From contig DASWHR010000045.1 in NCBI GenBank assembly GCA_036398095.1, positions 1-20,768 of the forward strand: a stretch of 20,768 nt of DNA, read 5' to 3'. The DNA comes from DASWHR01 sp036398095. Lineage in GTDB: Bacteria > Actinomycetota > AC-67. Position numbers and translations under genes: made by a program. The notes beneath the pieces were generated by a model that was given only the letters and a program-made list of their open reading frames with translations, ran no database searches and was not told where the DNA came from. Shown here one piece after another: positions 1-7,446 of the stretch (positions are counted from its first letter, which is position 1; every line of letters begins with the position of its first letter).

Positions 1-674
1 TGTCGGGAAGCGGCATTCCGCCCGGCGGCGAGCCGCGGATCTCGTTCGTGCCCTCGTCGCTGTGGTTCCCCGCGACCGAGCCGGGCGGGCAAACGACCGT
101 CCCGGTCCGCGTGTACAACATCGGAACCGGCACGCTCATTCCCGGCGACGCCGCGATCGCCGGCCCGGCCGCGTTCGGGGTGCCGGCCGACGAGTGCGCC
201 GGCGCGGCGATCGCACCGGGCAGCTCGTGCCTGATCCAGGTCGCGTTCACGCCCGAGGAGTTCGGCACGCGCACCGGATCGCTGATCGTTCCCGGCAATG
301 TGCCCGGCGGCGAGGCCCGGCTTCCGCTGACCGCAACCGCCGTCGATGCGACCGCACCCGTATCGGTGTTTGTCACCGAGCCCGGCGAGATCGTGATCGG
401 CGGCGGCGGTGCGGCGCTCAGCGGCTACAACGTCGTGCGCGGCCGGACCACCGACCGGCTCTCGCCGATCCTGCGCGTCACCGTCACGTTCCGCTCGTCG
501 CTGCACGATTCCGCCGTCACCGCGCGCTTGCAATGCGACGCGACCGGGCGGGATTGCGCGTGGACGGCGGTCGCGCCGAACGTCCCCGGCTTCTACACCG
601 TCACGACCGAGTCGGTCGACACGTGGGGAAACCGCGAAACTCCCGGCCCCCCGATCGAAATCTTCGTGCTGTAA
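1..674 (+). CDS. Secreted/surface Ig-like (choice-of-anchor D type) protein, C-terminal part
   Basis: The reading frame enters from the left edge (first full codon at position 3) and ends at TAA 672-674, so only the last 223 residues are visible and the true start lies outside. Residues about 30-90 show the pattern of ASH/choice-of-anchor-D beta-sandwich domains: two cysteines (DEC and SSC) about 14 residues apart, then a stretch resembling IQVAFTPEEFGTRTGSL. Residues about 110-223 form a second Ig-like module rich in Thr and Val, with another Cys pair (LQCDATGRDC). No catalytic motif is seen. Such modules usually occur in exported or cell-surface proteins, where they act in binding or as spacers; that role is inferred. 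The gene converges on the penicillin-binding protein gene with only three bases between the stops. Domain class is moderately sure; function is unknown. Confidence 0.7.
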   Translation, partial: SGSGIPPGGEPRISFVPSSLWFPATEPGGQTTVPVRVYNIGTGTLIPGDAAIAGPAAFGVPADECAGAAIAPGSSCLIQVAFTPEEFGTRTGSLIVPGNVPGGEARLPLTATAVDATAPVSVFVTEPGEIVIGGGGAALSGYNVVRGRTTDRLSPILRVTVTFRSSLHDSAVTARLQCDATGRDCAWTAVAPNVPGFYTVTTESVDTWGNRETPGPPIEIFVL

Positions 675-677
675 CAG

Positions 678-2984
678 CTAGGACGGTGTCGGGCTGGGCT
701 CCGACGGCGTCGGGGATGGCTCGGGGGTCGGTTCGATCACGATGGGCGGCGAGGTGGCTTGGCTTCCGTCCGAAACTTGGATCTCGACCAGCGTGCCTTT
801 CTCGACCTGCGTGCCGGGCGACGGCAGTTGCGCGACCACGATGCCCGGCGAAAGCGACCCCGGTACGATCCGAGTGCGCACGCTCAGCCCCGCGGCATTC
901 AATCGCGCAAGCGCGTCGTCGCGATGCAGGCCGATCAGCGTCGGCACGTTCGTCATCTCGACCTTCGGCGGCTCGGGGAACGCGACCGTGGGCAGACCAT
1001 CGTGCGCCGTCTTCATGAACTTGTTCCAGATCTCGGCCGGCAAGCTTCCGCCGAACACCTGCGGCAGGCCGTGAATGTTGTAGAGGCCGCGCTTGGTCGA
1101 GTCGGGAAATCCCAGCCACACGGCCGTCGAGAACTGCGGCGTGAAGCCCATGAACCACGAGTCGGTGTAGTCGTCGGTCGTTCCGGTCTTCCCGGCCGCC
1201 GGCCGGCCGATCTGGCCGTTGCGCCGGCCGGTTCCACGATCGATCACGGCTTTGAGCATCTGCGTCGCGGTCGCGGCGATGGTCGCGTCAATCGCGCGGG
1301 TGCACGACGGATCGTTGCGAAGGATCTCGGTTCCGTCGGCGGCGAGCACGCGGCGAATCGTGAACGGCTTGCAGGCGATCCCGTTGTTGGCGAGCGTGCC
1401 GTACGCCGAGGCCATCTCATAGGGCGAGACGCCGAACGTTCCCAGCGCCAGCGACGCGTACGGCTCGAGCGGCGAGGTGATGCCCATCCGGTGGGCCATC
1501 TCGACGACCTTGTCGGGGCCGACCAACTGGATCAGTTGCACGAAGTAGGTGTTGACCGACAGCTCCGTCGCCTTGCGCATGTTCATCAAGCCTTCGCCTC
1601 GGCCCGAATAGTTCGCAGGCGCCCACGGCTTGCCCAGATCGTCGGTGGTGCGCAGCGGCGACGGCGTGTTGAGGGTCAAGCCCGGCGAGATTCCCTGATC
1701 GAGCGCGGCGGTGAGCACGAACGGCTTGAAGGTCGAGCCGGCCTGCCGGTTGTTTCCGATCGCCAAGTTGAACTGCTCGGTGTTGAAGTCGCGTCCGCCG
1801 ACCATCGCGCGCACCGCACCGGACGTCGGCTCGACCGACACCAGCGCACCCGCCGGATCGCCCTTGCGGTTCAGGACCGAATCCACCGACGTGCGCGCCG
1901 CGGCTTGCAGGCGAAGGTCCAGCGTCGTCTCGATCCGAAGGCCGCCCTGGAACAGCGCTTTGGCGCGGTCGGAGCGCGTCGCGCCGAAGCGCGGATCGTC
2001 CAGGATCTGTCGCTTGATGAAATCGACGAAGTAAGGCTCGGTCGCCGGCGGAAGCGGATGCTTCTCGGCGCCGAGCGGCGCGGCCTGCATCTTCGCCACG
2101 TCGGACCGTTCGATGAATCCTTCTTCGGCCATGCGTCGCAGCACCGTGTTGCGACGCGCCGTCGCCCGGTCGGGATCGTCGAACGGGTTGGTGCGTTCCG
2201 GCGCGGCGATGATGCCGGCCAGCAACGCCGACTGCACCGGATCCAGCTTCGAGGCGGGAATCCCGAAGAAGTATTCGGCGGCCGTCTCGATCCCGTAGAC
2301 GCCGTCGCCGAAATAGGTCTCGTTCAGATACAGCTCGAGGATCTGCGACTTCGACATCTCTTTTTCGAGCGCGACCGCGTACTGGGCTTCGCGCAGCTTC
2401 CGTTCGATCGTGCGCTCGCTGCCGACGAGCACGTTCTTCACGAGCTGCTGCGTGATCGTCGAGCCGCCCTCGCGGACGCGGCCGGCGCGGGCGTTGGCGA
2501 AGACGGCACGCACCAGGCCGCCGCCGTCGATGCCGTTGTGCTGATAGAACCGCGCGTCTTCGATCGCCAGCACCGCGTTGCGCGCGATCGGCGCGATCTG
2601 CGGCAGCGTCACCACGCGCCGGTTCTCTTCGCCGGCGAGCGTGGCGACGATGCCGCCGTCGGTGCCCACGATCACCGACCGCTGCGCGATCCGGGGCAGT
2701 TCGATGGCGCCGCCGGGGCCGGCGATGACGAGCCGGTCGGCGACGATGCCGACCATGCGTCCCAGGAACGCCGATCCCGGAACGGCAAGCACGGCGATCA
2801 TCGCCGAGGACAGCACGATGACGAGCGCGGCGAGCACGAGCCGGTAGCCGCGATCGTCCGGGTCGGGCGGCGGCGGGACGTCGTGGTCGAAGTCGCCCAT
2901 CGCGGACTCTCGGACGCGCGCGAGCAGCCTTTTGGCGCGCCGGATCCGTTCGGGATCGATCTTGGGCAGTGACGATTCGCTCAT
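678..2984 (-). CDS. ponA2: Class A penicillin-binding protein (glycosyltransferase-transpeptidase) with C-terminal PASTA domain
   Basis: A bifunctional peptidoglycan synthase of 768 residues. It polymerises lipid II glycan strands and cross-links their peptides outside the membrane. In order: a basic cytoplasmic N-terminus; one membrane segment (about 48-70); a GT51 glycosyltransferase domain with EDARFYQHNG (142-151, catalytic Glu142) and GGSTITQQ (173-180); a transpeptidase domain with STFK (417-420, acyl-serine 417), SVN (476-478) and KTGT (599-602); one PASTA domain (about 677-740); and a Pro/Ser-rich tail. All catalytic motifs are intact and the length is normal. The start was set at ATG 2984 because it immediately precedes the basic tail and membrane helix; the frame stays open further upstream, but only as a shadow of the ATPase gene. 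The gene lies 26 bases behind the ATPase pair and is probably co-transcribed. Mycobacterial PonA2 has the same single-PASTA design and the same neighbours, hence the symbol. Confidence 0.93.
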   Translation of the reverse strand: MSESSLPKIDPERIRRAKRLLARVRESAMGDFDHDVPPPPDPDDRGYRLVLAALVIVLSSAMIAVLAVPGSAFLGRMVGIVADRLVIAGPGGAIELPRIAQRSVIVGTDGGIVATLAGEENRRVVTLPQIAPIARNAVLAIEDARFYQHNGIDGGGLVRAVFANARAGRVREGGSTITQQLVKNVLVGSERTIERKLREAQYAVALEKEMSKSQILELYLNETYFGDGVYGIETAAEYFFGIPASKLDPVQSALLAGIIAAPERTNPFDDPDRATARRNTVLRRMAEEGFIERSDVAKMQAAPLGAEKHPLPPATEPYFVDFIKRQILDDPRFGATRSDRAKALFQGGLRIETTLDLRLQAAARTSVDSVLNRKGDPAGALVSVEPTSGAVRAMVGGRDFNTEQFNLAIGNNRQAGSTFKPFVLTAALDQGISPGLTLNTPSPLRTTDDLGKPWAPANYSGRGEGLMNMRKATELSVNTYFVQLIQLVGPDKVVEMAHRMGITSPLEPYASLALGTFGVSPYEMASAYGTLANNGIACKPFTIRRVLAADGTEILRNDPSCTRAIDATIAATATQMLKAVIDRGTGRRNGQIGRPAAGKTGTTDDYTDSWFMGFTPQFSTAVWLGFPDSTKRGLYNIHGLPQVFGGSLPAEIWNKFMKTAHDGLPTVAFPEPPKVEMTNVPTLIGLHRDDALARLNAAGLSVRTRIVPGSLSPGIVVAQLPSPGTQVEKGTLVEIQVSDGSQATSPPIVIEPTPEPSPTPSEPSPTPS

Positions 2985-3010
2985 TCGGCGAAAGTGTACC
3001 GGCGTGGCGG

Positions 3011-4138
3011 CTACGACGGGACCGAGATGGGTCCGAGCAAATGCTCGGAAAGCCGACGAAGCGCCGGCACGGAATGAACGTCGTCCGCGAAGTCGGGCAC
3101 GCCCCACAGCGCCGGCATCCGCCCCCCGCCGAGCGCGTCCTCGACGGCGCGCGCCTCTCGCTCGGCGATCTCCTGCCACGAGGCATACACATCGAGCGAA
3201 GCGGCCAGCAGCGGCGCCTTGCCGCTCTTGGCGGCCAGCTCGGCCAGGTCCCGCGCGTCGTCGAGCACCGGCGGCGCCAGGTGCGTCCGGTTCACGATCA
3301 CGCCGCCCAAGGGAATCTGCTCCCTGCGGAGCCGGTCGACGAAGAAGCGCGCCTCCCGCAGCGACGCCTCTTGCGGCGAGGACACGACCACGAACGAGGT
3401 GCGGCGCGCACCGAGCATCTCGCGGACGCGTTCGGCGCGGTGCTTGAAGTTCGCGTACATGCCGTCGAAGGCGGAAAAGAAGTTCGCGACGTCGCTGAGC
3501 AGGTCCGAGCCGGTGATGCGTGTCGCCGCGCGCAGCATCACGCGCGCGCCGACGTTGAACGCTTTGAACGTCGATTTGCCGGCCGCGATCGTCGGCCAGA
3601 GCAGCGCGCGAAGGAATCGCGAATCCAGGAAGTCCGTCAGCCGCTTCGGCGCGTCGAGGAAGTCGAGCGCGCTGCGCGTCGGCGGCGTGTCGATCACGAT
3701 CAAGCTCCAGCGACCCTCTTCGTGAAGCTCGTAGAGCTTTTCCATCGCCATGTATTCCTGAGTCCCCGCCAGCGACGAAGAGATGTGCTGATAGAAGGAG
3801 TTGTCGAAGATCCGCTGCGCCCGCTCGGGCGTGGTCAGGTCCAGCACCATGTCGTCGAAGGTGCGCTTGGTGTCGAGCATCATCGCCCACAACTGGCCGT
3901 GCGGCTTGCGGCCTTTGAACGCCGACGCCGGCACCGGCTTCGGTTCGCTGTCGAGCGAGTCGAGTCCGAGCGACTGCGCCAGCCGCCGCGCCGGATCGAT
4001 CGTGCACACGATCACGGTCCGGCCTTCGTCGGCGGCGCGCAGCGCGAGCGCCGCGGCCATCGTGGTCTTGCCGACGCCGCCCGGCCCGCAGCACACGATC
4101 ACGTGCTGTTCGCGAAGGATCGCGGCCAGGTCGCTCAC
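3011..4138 (-). CDS. ArsA/GET3-like ATPase, Rv3680 type (second subunit of pair)
   Basis: A 375-residue SIMIBI-class P-loop ATPase, the partner of the ATPase encoded just upstream. Visible motifs: P-loop GPGGVGKTT (18-26); switch-I-like segment TIDPARRLAQSLGL (about 46-59); and switch II DTPPTRSALDFLDAP. The P-loop has Pro where classical deviant Walker A motifs carry the signature Lys (GKGGVGKT), so this subunit probably depends on its partner for that residue. There is no CxxC zinc motif as in eukaryotic Get3 and no membrane segment, so it should be cytoplasmic. Its ATG overlaps the stop of the upstream gene by four bases (ATGA, 4135-4138), indicating translational coupling. The mycobacterial homologues Rv3679/Rv3680 form a GET3-like complex; arsenite transport is not implied, since no arsB, arsR or metal-binding cysteines are seen. 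Client or substrate unknown. Confidence 0.88.
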   Translation of the reverse strand: MSDLAAILREQHVIVCCGPGGVGKTTMAAALALRAADEGRTVIVCTIDPARRLAQSLGLDSLDSEPKPVPASAFKGRKPHGQLWAMMLDTKRTFDDMVLDLTTPERAQRIFDNSFYQHISSSLAGTQEYMAMEKLYELHEEGRWSLIVIDTPPTRSALDFLDAPKRLTDFLDSRFLRALLWPTIAAGKSTFKAFNVGARVMLRAATRITGSDLLSDVANFFSAFDGMYANFKHRAERVREMLGARRTSFVVVSSPQEASLREARFFVDRLRREQIPLGGVIVNRTHLAPPVLDDARDLAELAAKSGKAPLLAASLDVYASWQEIAEREARAVEDALGGGRMPALWGVPDFADDVHSVPALRRLSEHLLGPISVPS

Positions 4139-5130
4139 GCGATCGCCCCCTGTGCGACGAGTTCGGCGGCGAGGCGCCGCCGCTCGGCCGCGCCGATCTG
4201 CGGCGTGAACAGCGCCGGCAGCCGGATCTGCGATAGGTCGAGCGAGGCGGTCAGCTCTTTGAGCGCGCGGCGCTGCGCGGTGGCGCGGCGCGCGTGCGTG
4301 GACGCGACGGCAGCGACCCCTTCGGCGGCGCGCTCGGTCAAGTCGATGCCGGCGTCGGCGGCTTCGGCGAGCAGCGCCGCGGCGCCTTCTTTCGACAGCG
4401 TTCGCTGCTGCGCGGTCGTGAACGGTTGCGGCGAGAGCGCGTTCACCACGACCGGCCCCAGCGCGATTCCCATCTCGCGCATCGCGGCGGCGGCTTCGAT
4501 CGTTTCGCGCACCGGCATTTCTTCGGGCAGCGTCACCAGCACCACGCGCGTCCGCTTGGGATCCAGCAGCATGTCGAGCACGCCCTGCGCCTGCTGGCGG
4601 ATCGCGCCGCTCTGCACCAGTTCGACGACGGCGCGCGGCGCGTCCAGGAAACGCGGCAGCCGTCCCGTCGGCGGCGCGTCGAGCACGATCAGGTCATAGA
4701 CGTAGGAGCCGCCGGCGCGCCGGTTTTCGGCTTCTTTGACCTTGCCGATCAGCAGGATGTCGCGCAGGCCGGGCGCGGTGTTGGTCGCGAACTCGACCGC
4801 TTTGCCGGTCAGCAGCGGTCGCGCGATCCGGCCGACGCCGTAGAACAGTTGCAAATACTCGGTCAGCGCCTCGTCGGGGACGACCGAGATGCCGGCGATG
4901 CCCGGCGCCAGCGACGCCTCGTCGTAGCCGATCGCCGGCCGGCCGAACAGCGGCGCGAGCCCTTCGCGCTGCTCGACCTCGACGATCAGCACGCGCTTGC
5001 CGGCGTCGGCTGCCGCGGTCGCGATCGCCGCCGCCACGGTCGTCTTGCCGACGCCTCCCTTTCCGGAGACCACGACCAGGCGCGAGTCGGTCAGCGACGC
5101 GGTCGAAAGCTGTGCGGCGTGGACGCTCAT
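4135..5130 (-). CDS. ArsA/GET3-like ATPase, Rv3679 type (first subunit of pair)
   Basis: A 331-residue SIMIBI-class ATPase and first gene of the three-gene operon with the second ATPase and the penicillin-binding protein. The P-loop GKGGVGKTT (23-31) carries the signature Lys of the deviant Walker A motif. The switch-I region reads EVEQREGLAPLFG instead of the usual TDPAHSL, and switch II is DAPPTGRLPRFLDAP. The start at ATG 5130 was chosen because AGGA lies eight bases upstream. ATG 5139 is in frame but has AGG directly abutting it, and the open frame back to 5283 runs through the palindromic promoter region. Pairing of one signature-Lys subunit with one lacking it suggests an obligate heterodimer with asymmetric nucleotide sites. 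Divergent from nfeD. The family assignment is secure; the biological client is unknown. Confidence 0.88.
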   Translation of the reverse strand: MSVHAAQLSTASLTDSRLVVVSGKGGVGKTTVAAAIATAAADAGKRVLIVEVEQREGLAPLFGRPAIGYDEASLAPGIAGISVVPDEALTEYLQLFYGVGRIARPLLTGKAVEFATNTAPGLRDILLIGKVKEAENRRAGGSYVYDLIVLDAPPTGRLPRFLDAPRAVVELVQSGAIRQQAQGVLDMLLDPKRTRVVLVTLPEEMPVRETIEAAAAMREMGIALGPVVVNALSPQPFTTAQQRTLSKEGAAALLAEAADAGIDLTERAAEGVAAVASTHARRATAQRRALKELTASLDLSQIRLPALFTPQIGAAERRRLAAELVAQGAIA

Positions 5131-5212
5131 CGCGATCATCCTAAGTGGTTGCTGGCATAAATACGTTGATGAAACCGGCGCATCCTGCGCCGCGAGCCGA
5201 AGGCGCACCGCA

Positions 5213-5237
5213 GGCCGAATAGTGTAACTATTCGGCC
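5213..5237. promoter_or_regulatory. Perfect 11-base inverted repeat in divergent promoter region
   Basis: Arms GGCCGAATAGT (5213-5223) and ACTATTCGGCC (5227-5237) are exact reverse complements separated by GTA. The element is AT-rich at its centre in an otherwise GC-rich spacer, between the ATPase operon (start 5130, minus) and nfeD (start 5370, plus). No T-tract follows on either strand, so a dyad operator for a dimeric regulator is more likely than a terminator. On the minus strand TACACT inside the dyad could serve as a -10 box, but no well-spaced -35 is visible. The operator role is inferred. Confidence 0.5.
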
Positions 5238-5353
5238 GAGGAGCAACGCCCGGATCGCGGATGCAGGGGCGCCGGATTCGCAACCGTATCTATGCCTGGA
5301 ACCACTAAGACCCGGCCGCGGGCGCCGCGAAAGCGAGCCGCGCGGCGGCGTCC

Positions 5354-5359
5354 TATAAT
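5354..5359 (+). promoter_or_regulatory. -10 box (TATAAT) of nfeD, probably leaderless
   Basis: A perfect TATAAT hexamer lies ten bases before ATG 5370. A transcription start six to eleven bases downstream would fall in or just before the start codon, giving a leaderless or nearly leaderless mRNA, which is common in actinobacteria. No good -35 is seen at the expected distance (5331-5336 reads AAGCGA). No Shine-Dalgarno fits, as only CCCGGA precedes the ATG. Confidence 0.5.
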
Positions 5360-5369
5360 CCCGCCCGGA

Positions 5370-6704
5370 ATGCGGCTCAACGCGGCTGTGCTCGCAGCCT
5401 TTCTTCTCTCGCTGCCCTTGCTGGTCCCGGCGCTCGCGCGCGCCGAGACGCCGGCGGCGGGCGGCGCGCATGCCCAGGACGGCGGCGCGCCGGTCGTGGA
5501 CATCATCGAGATCTCGGGTCTGATCGACCCGCCGATGTCGCGCTACATCGCCGACGAGATTCGCGAAGCGAACCGGGAGGAGGCCGAACTGCTGGTCATC
5601 TCGGTCTCGTCCGACGGCGGACTGAACACGCGAACCGAGACGCTGCTGCGTCTGATCGATGCATCGCGCGTTCCGATCGCCGTCTATGTGGGGCCGCAGC
5701 GCGCGGTCGCCGGCGGAGCCGCGGCCATGCTGGTCGCCGCGGCGCACGTGTCGGCGATCGGACCGTCGGCGCGCCTTGGGCCCGCGCATCCGACGAACCT
5801 TGCCGTGCGGGCCGGCACCGAGCGCGGGCGAGCGCTTCGCGCGGCGACGCTGGAGCAGATCAACGAGTTCGCGGCCGCGCGCGGCCGGTCGCCGGTCGCG
5901 TATCTGGAGTCGTCGATGTCGGCGTCGCAAGCCCAACAGGCCGGCCAGGTCGATTTCACCGTCGTGTCGGTCGCCGAGCTGCTGCAGCGGATCGACGGCC
6001 GCGAGGTCACCACCGCCGCCGGATCGCGAACGCTGCGCTTGGACAAGGACGCCGTGGACGTCCGATTCCACAAGCCGGGTCCGTGGCCGCGCGTGTTGCA
6101 CGCGCTGGCGAACGCATCGCTGATCTACATCCTGCTGATCGTCGGGGCGCTGCTGATCGCCTTCGAGATCTTCCAGCCGGGTTTCGGTGTCGCCGGCGTC
6201 ACCGGCGCGTTGCTGGTCGTCGGCGGCGTCTACGGGTTGACCGTGCTTCCCTCGTCGCTGTGGGCGATCATCGCGGTCACCGGCGGCATGGCGCTGATGA
6301 CGGTGGACGTGGCGCTCGACGGGCTCGGCGTGCCGACGGCCGCCGGCGCGGTCGCGTTCGCCGCGGGATCGTTCGGATTGTTCCCGGGGCCGGCCGCGCC
6401 GCTGCGGATCGCCTGGTGGCTCGCCCTGCTCGGCGTGGTGTCGGTGCTGGTGTTCTTCGTGCCGGTGATGACGCTCGTGCGGCGCGCGCGGCGGCCGGTC
6501 CGGCAGATCGCCGACGCCTCGCTGGTTGGGCAAGCCGGGCACGTGCGAAGCATGCTCAATCCCGAAGGCTACGTCTGGGTCGCCGACGCGCTCTGGCGCG
6601 CCCGCTCGGCCGGCGACGAACGCATCCGCGTCGGCGAAGACGTGTTGGTCACCGGCTTGGACGGCGCGCTGCTCACCGTCCGCCGCGCCGAAAACCCGGT
6701 CTAG
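5370..6704 (+). CDS. nfeD: NfeD-family membrane protein (ClpP-like domain, membrane helices, OB-fold tail), apparently lacking the Ser-Lys dyad
   Basis: A 444-residue protein: signal peptide (1-25, cleavage near ARA-ET); an extracytoplasmic ClpP/crotonase-fold domain (about 40-215); four or five membrane helices (about 248-375); and a C-terminal NfeD OB-fold domain (about 380-440). Long NfeD proteins partner with stomatin/flotillin-like proteins and act in membrane quality control. The usual nucleophile motif resembling AASAG aligns here with RAVAGGAAAM (111-120), so the catalytic Ser appears to be Ala. There is no lysine anywhere before residue 226, so the general base is also absent. The hallmark GPSARLGPAHPT (about 131-142) is kept. 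ATG 5370 was chosen for its signal peptide and the TATAAT just upstream; the in-frame ATG at 5292 would add a non-homologous basic stretch. No stomatin gene is in the window. Confidence 0.85.
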   Translation: MRLNAAVLAAFLLSLPLLVPALARAETPAAGGAHAQDGGAPVVDIIEISGLIDPPMSRYIADEIREANREEAELLVISVSSDGGLNTRTETLLRLIDASRVPIAVYVGPQRAVAGGAAAMLVAAAHVSAIGPSARLGPAHPTNLAVRAGTERGRALRAATLEQINEFAAARGRSPVAYLESSMSASQAQQAGQVDFTVVSVAELLQRIDGREVTTAAGSRTLRLDKDAVDVRFHKPGPWPRVLHALANASLIYILLIVGALLIAFEIFQPGFGVAGVTGALLVVGGVYGLTVLPSSLWAIIAVTGGMALMTVDVALDGLGVPTAAGAVAFAAGSFGLFPGPAAPLRIAWWLALLGVVSVLVFFVPVMTLVRRARRPVRQIADASLVGQAGHVRSMLNPEGYVWVADALWRARSAGDERIRVGEDVLVTGLDGALLTVRRAENPV

Positions 6705-6788
6705 CAAAACCCCTGGTCGCGTCGCTCAAAGCGAGCTTTCACAGGCGATCGCAAGGTTTTCACCACAATCGCCGGGGGCACATTTTCA

Positions 6789-6814
6789 GGAACATCTCAT
6801 CCTCGTCTGGCGTC
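6789..6814 (+). promoter_or_regulatory. Candidate ECF-sigma promoter of whiB
   Basis: GGAACA (6789-6794) and CGTC (6811-6814) are separated by exactly 16 bases. This matches the GGAAC-N16-CGTC/CGTT form used by many ECF sigma factors, including actinobacterial stress sigmas. A start around 6820-6822 would leave a leader of under 20 bases containing the AGGAAAGG ribosome-binding site (about 6826-6833) of whiB. This rests on motif spacing only; no sigma gene is in the window. Confidence 0.4.
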
Positions 6815-6838
6815 GTAGTACAGCGAGGAAAGGTTCAG

Positions 6839-7117
6839 ATGCGTACAGACATGATTGTTGCCTTGGAGCACGAGGACGGGTGGCAGGCGGAGGCCGCATG
6901 CCGCGGCCGCGACGCGACCTTGTTCTTCGCGCCGGCGACCGGCGAGCTGAAGGAAGAAAAGCTCGCGCGCGAAGCCCGCGCGAAGGCGATCTGCCGCACG
7001 TGTCCCGTCCGTGAACAATGCCTGGAGTTTGCGCTGCAGACCCGCGAGCCGTACGGGATCTGGGGCGGCTTGAACGAATTGGAGCGCCGCAGGGTAATGG
7101 CGAAACGAGCCGGGTAG
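6839..7117 (+). CDS. whiB: WhiB-family iron-sulfur transcriptional regulator
   Basis: A 92-residue WhiB-like protein. It has the four conserved cysteines that hold a [4Fe-4S] cluster: Cys21, then Cys52, Cys55 and Cys61 in the pattern C-x2-C-x5-C. The GIWGG turn follows at residues 73-77, then a basic C-terminal segment (ERRRVMAKRAG) for DNA or sigma-factor contact. These proteins are redox- or NO-sensitive regulators, usually bound to the primary sigma factor, and are restricted to Actinobacteria and their phages, so this gene fixes the phylum. ATG 6839 is supported by AGGAAAGG a few bases upstream. The neighbours match the mycobacterial whiB4 locus, but subfamily WhiB4 cannot be assigned from motif alone. 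The gene is followed by a strong intrinsic terminator, so it is probably monocistronic. Confidence 0.95.
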   Translation: MRTDMIVALEHEDGWQAEAACRGRDATLFFAPATGELKEEKLAREARAKAICRTCPVREQCLEFALQTREPYGIWGGLNELERRRVMAKRAG

Positions 7118-7174
7118 GCCCTTCCCCCCTCCCGCCCGTCTCTCTCTCTCGATATCGAACGCGGCGTCATCCAC

Positions 7175-7217
7175 GCGGCCGGAGCTTTCTGACGAGGCTC
7201 CGGCCGCTTTCTTTTTT
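7175..7217 (+). terminator. Rho-independent terminator after whiB
   Basis: Perfect 11-bp stem GCGGCCGGAGC (7175-7185) / GCTCCGGCCGC (7197-7207) with an 11-base loop, followed by the T-rich tract TTTCTTTTTT (7208-7217). This is a textbook intrinsic terminator, 58 bases after the whiB stop. The intervening sequence is a pyrimidine tract (7119-7150). Confidence 0.92.
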
Positions 7218-7287
7218 CGCGAACCGGTCGGGTAGGCTGCCCTCGCTTCGTTCCGCCGCTTTTCACTCGACGATCCGGAGGTGCGCC

Positions 7288-7446
7288 GTGCCGCAATGGG
7301 AGTACGCGTCGGTGCCATTGATTCCGCACGCGATTCAAGAGATCCTCAACAACTGGGGGGAAGAAGGCTGGGAGCTGGTGCAGGTCTACATCCCGGTCGA
7401 AGTGCCCGGCAGCGTGGCGCTGATGAAGCGTCCGAAACAGTCATGA
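7288..7446 (+). CDS. Small DUF4177-like protein (Rv3678A type)
   Basis: A 52-residue protein starting at GTG 7288, with GGAGG (7277-7281) six bases upstream as a strong ribosome-binding site. The sequence begins PQWEYASVPL and contains GWELVQVYIP in the middle, the pattern of DUF4177-type proteins (a WEY start and a GWELV core), which are short beta-alpha-beta folds of unknown function. A protein of about the same size sits in front of the RidA-like gene in mycobacteria (Rv3678A). Its stop overlaps the ridA start (ATGA, 7443-7446), so the two are translationally coupled. A weak -10 candidate TAGGCT (7233-7238) lies downstream of the whiB terminator. Biochemical role unknown. Confidence 0.85.
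   Translation: MPQWEYASVPLIPHAIQEILNNWGEEGWELVQVYIPVEVPGSVALMKRPKQS

Noticed and set aside
759..2972. Long plus-strand frame antisense to the penicillin-binding protein
   Set aside because: Arg/His-rich product with no motifs, fully covered by the well-supported minus-strand gene.
2985..4094. Upstream extension of the penicillin-binding protein frame
   Set aside because: The extension lies wholly inside the second ATPase gene in another frame and reads as low-complexity Arg/Ala sequence; ATG 2984 gives a normal PBP N-terminus.
3011..5130. Arsenic resistance operon
   Set aside because: Despite ArsA-like folds there is no arsB, arsR, arsC or As-binding cysteine triad; the context matches the actinobacterial GET3-like pair.
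5131..5283. Longer start for the first ATPase gene
   Set aside because: It would translate the 25-base palindrome and the promoter spacer and lacks homology; AGGA spaced eight bases before ATG 5130 supports the shorter form.
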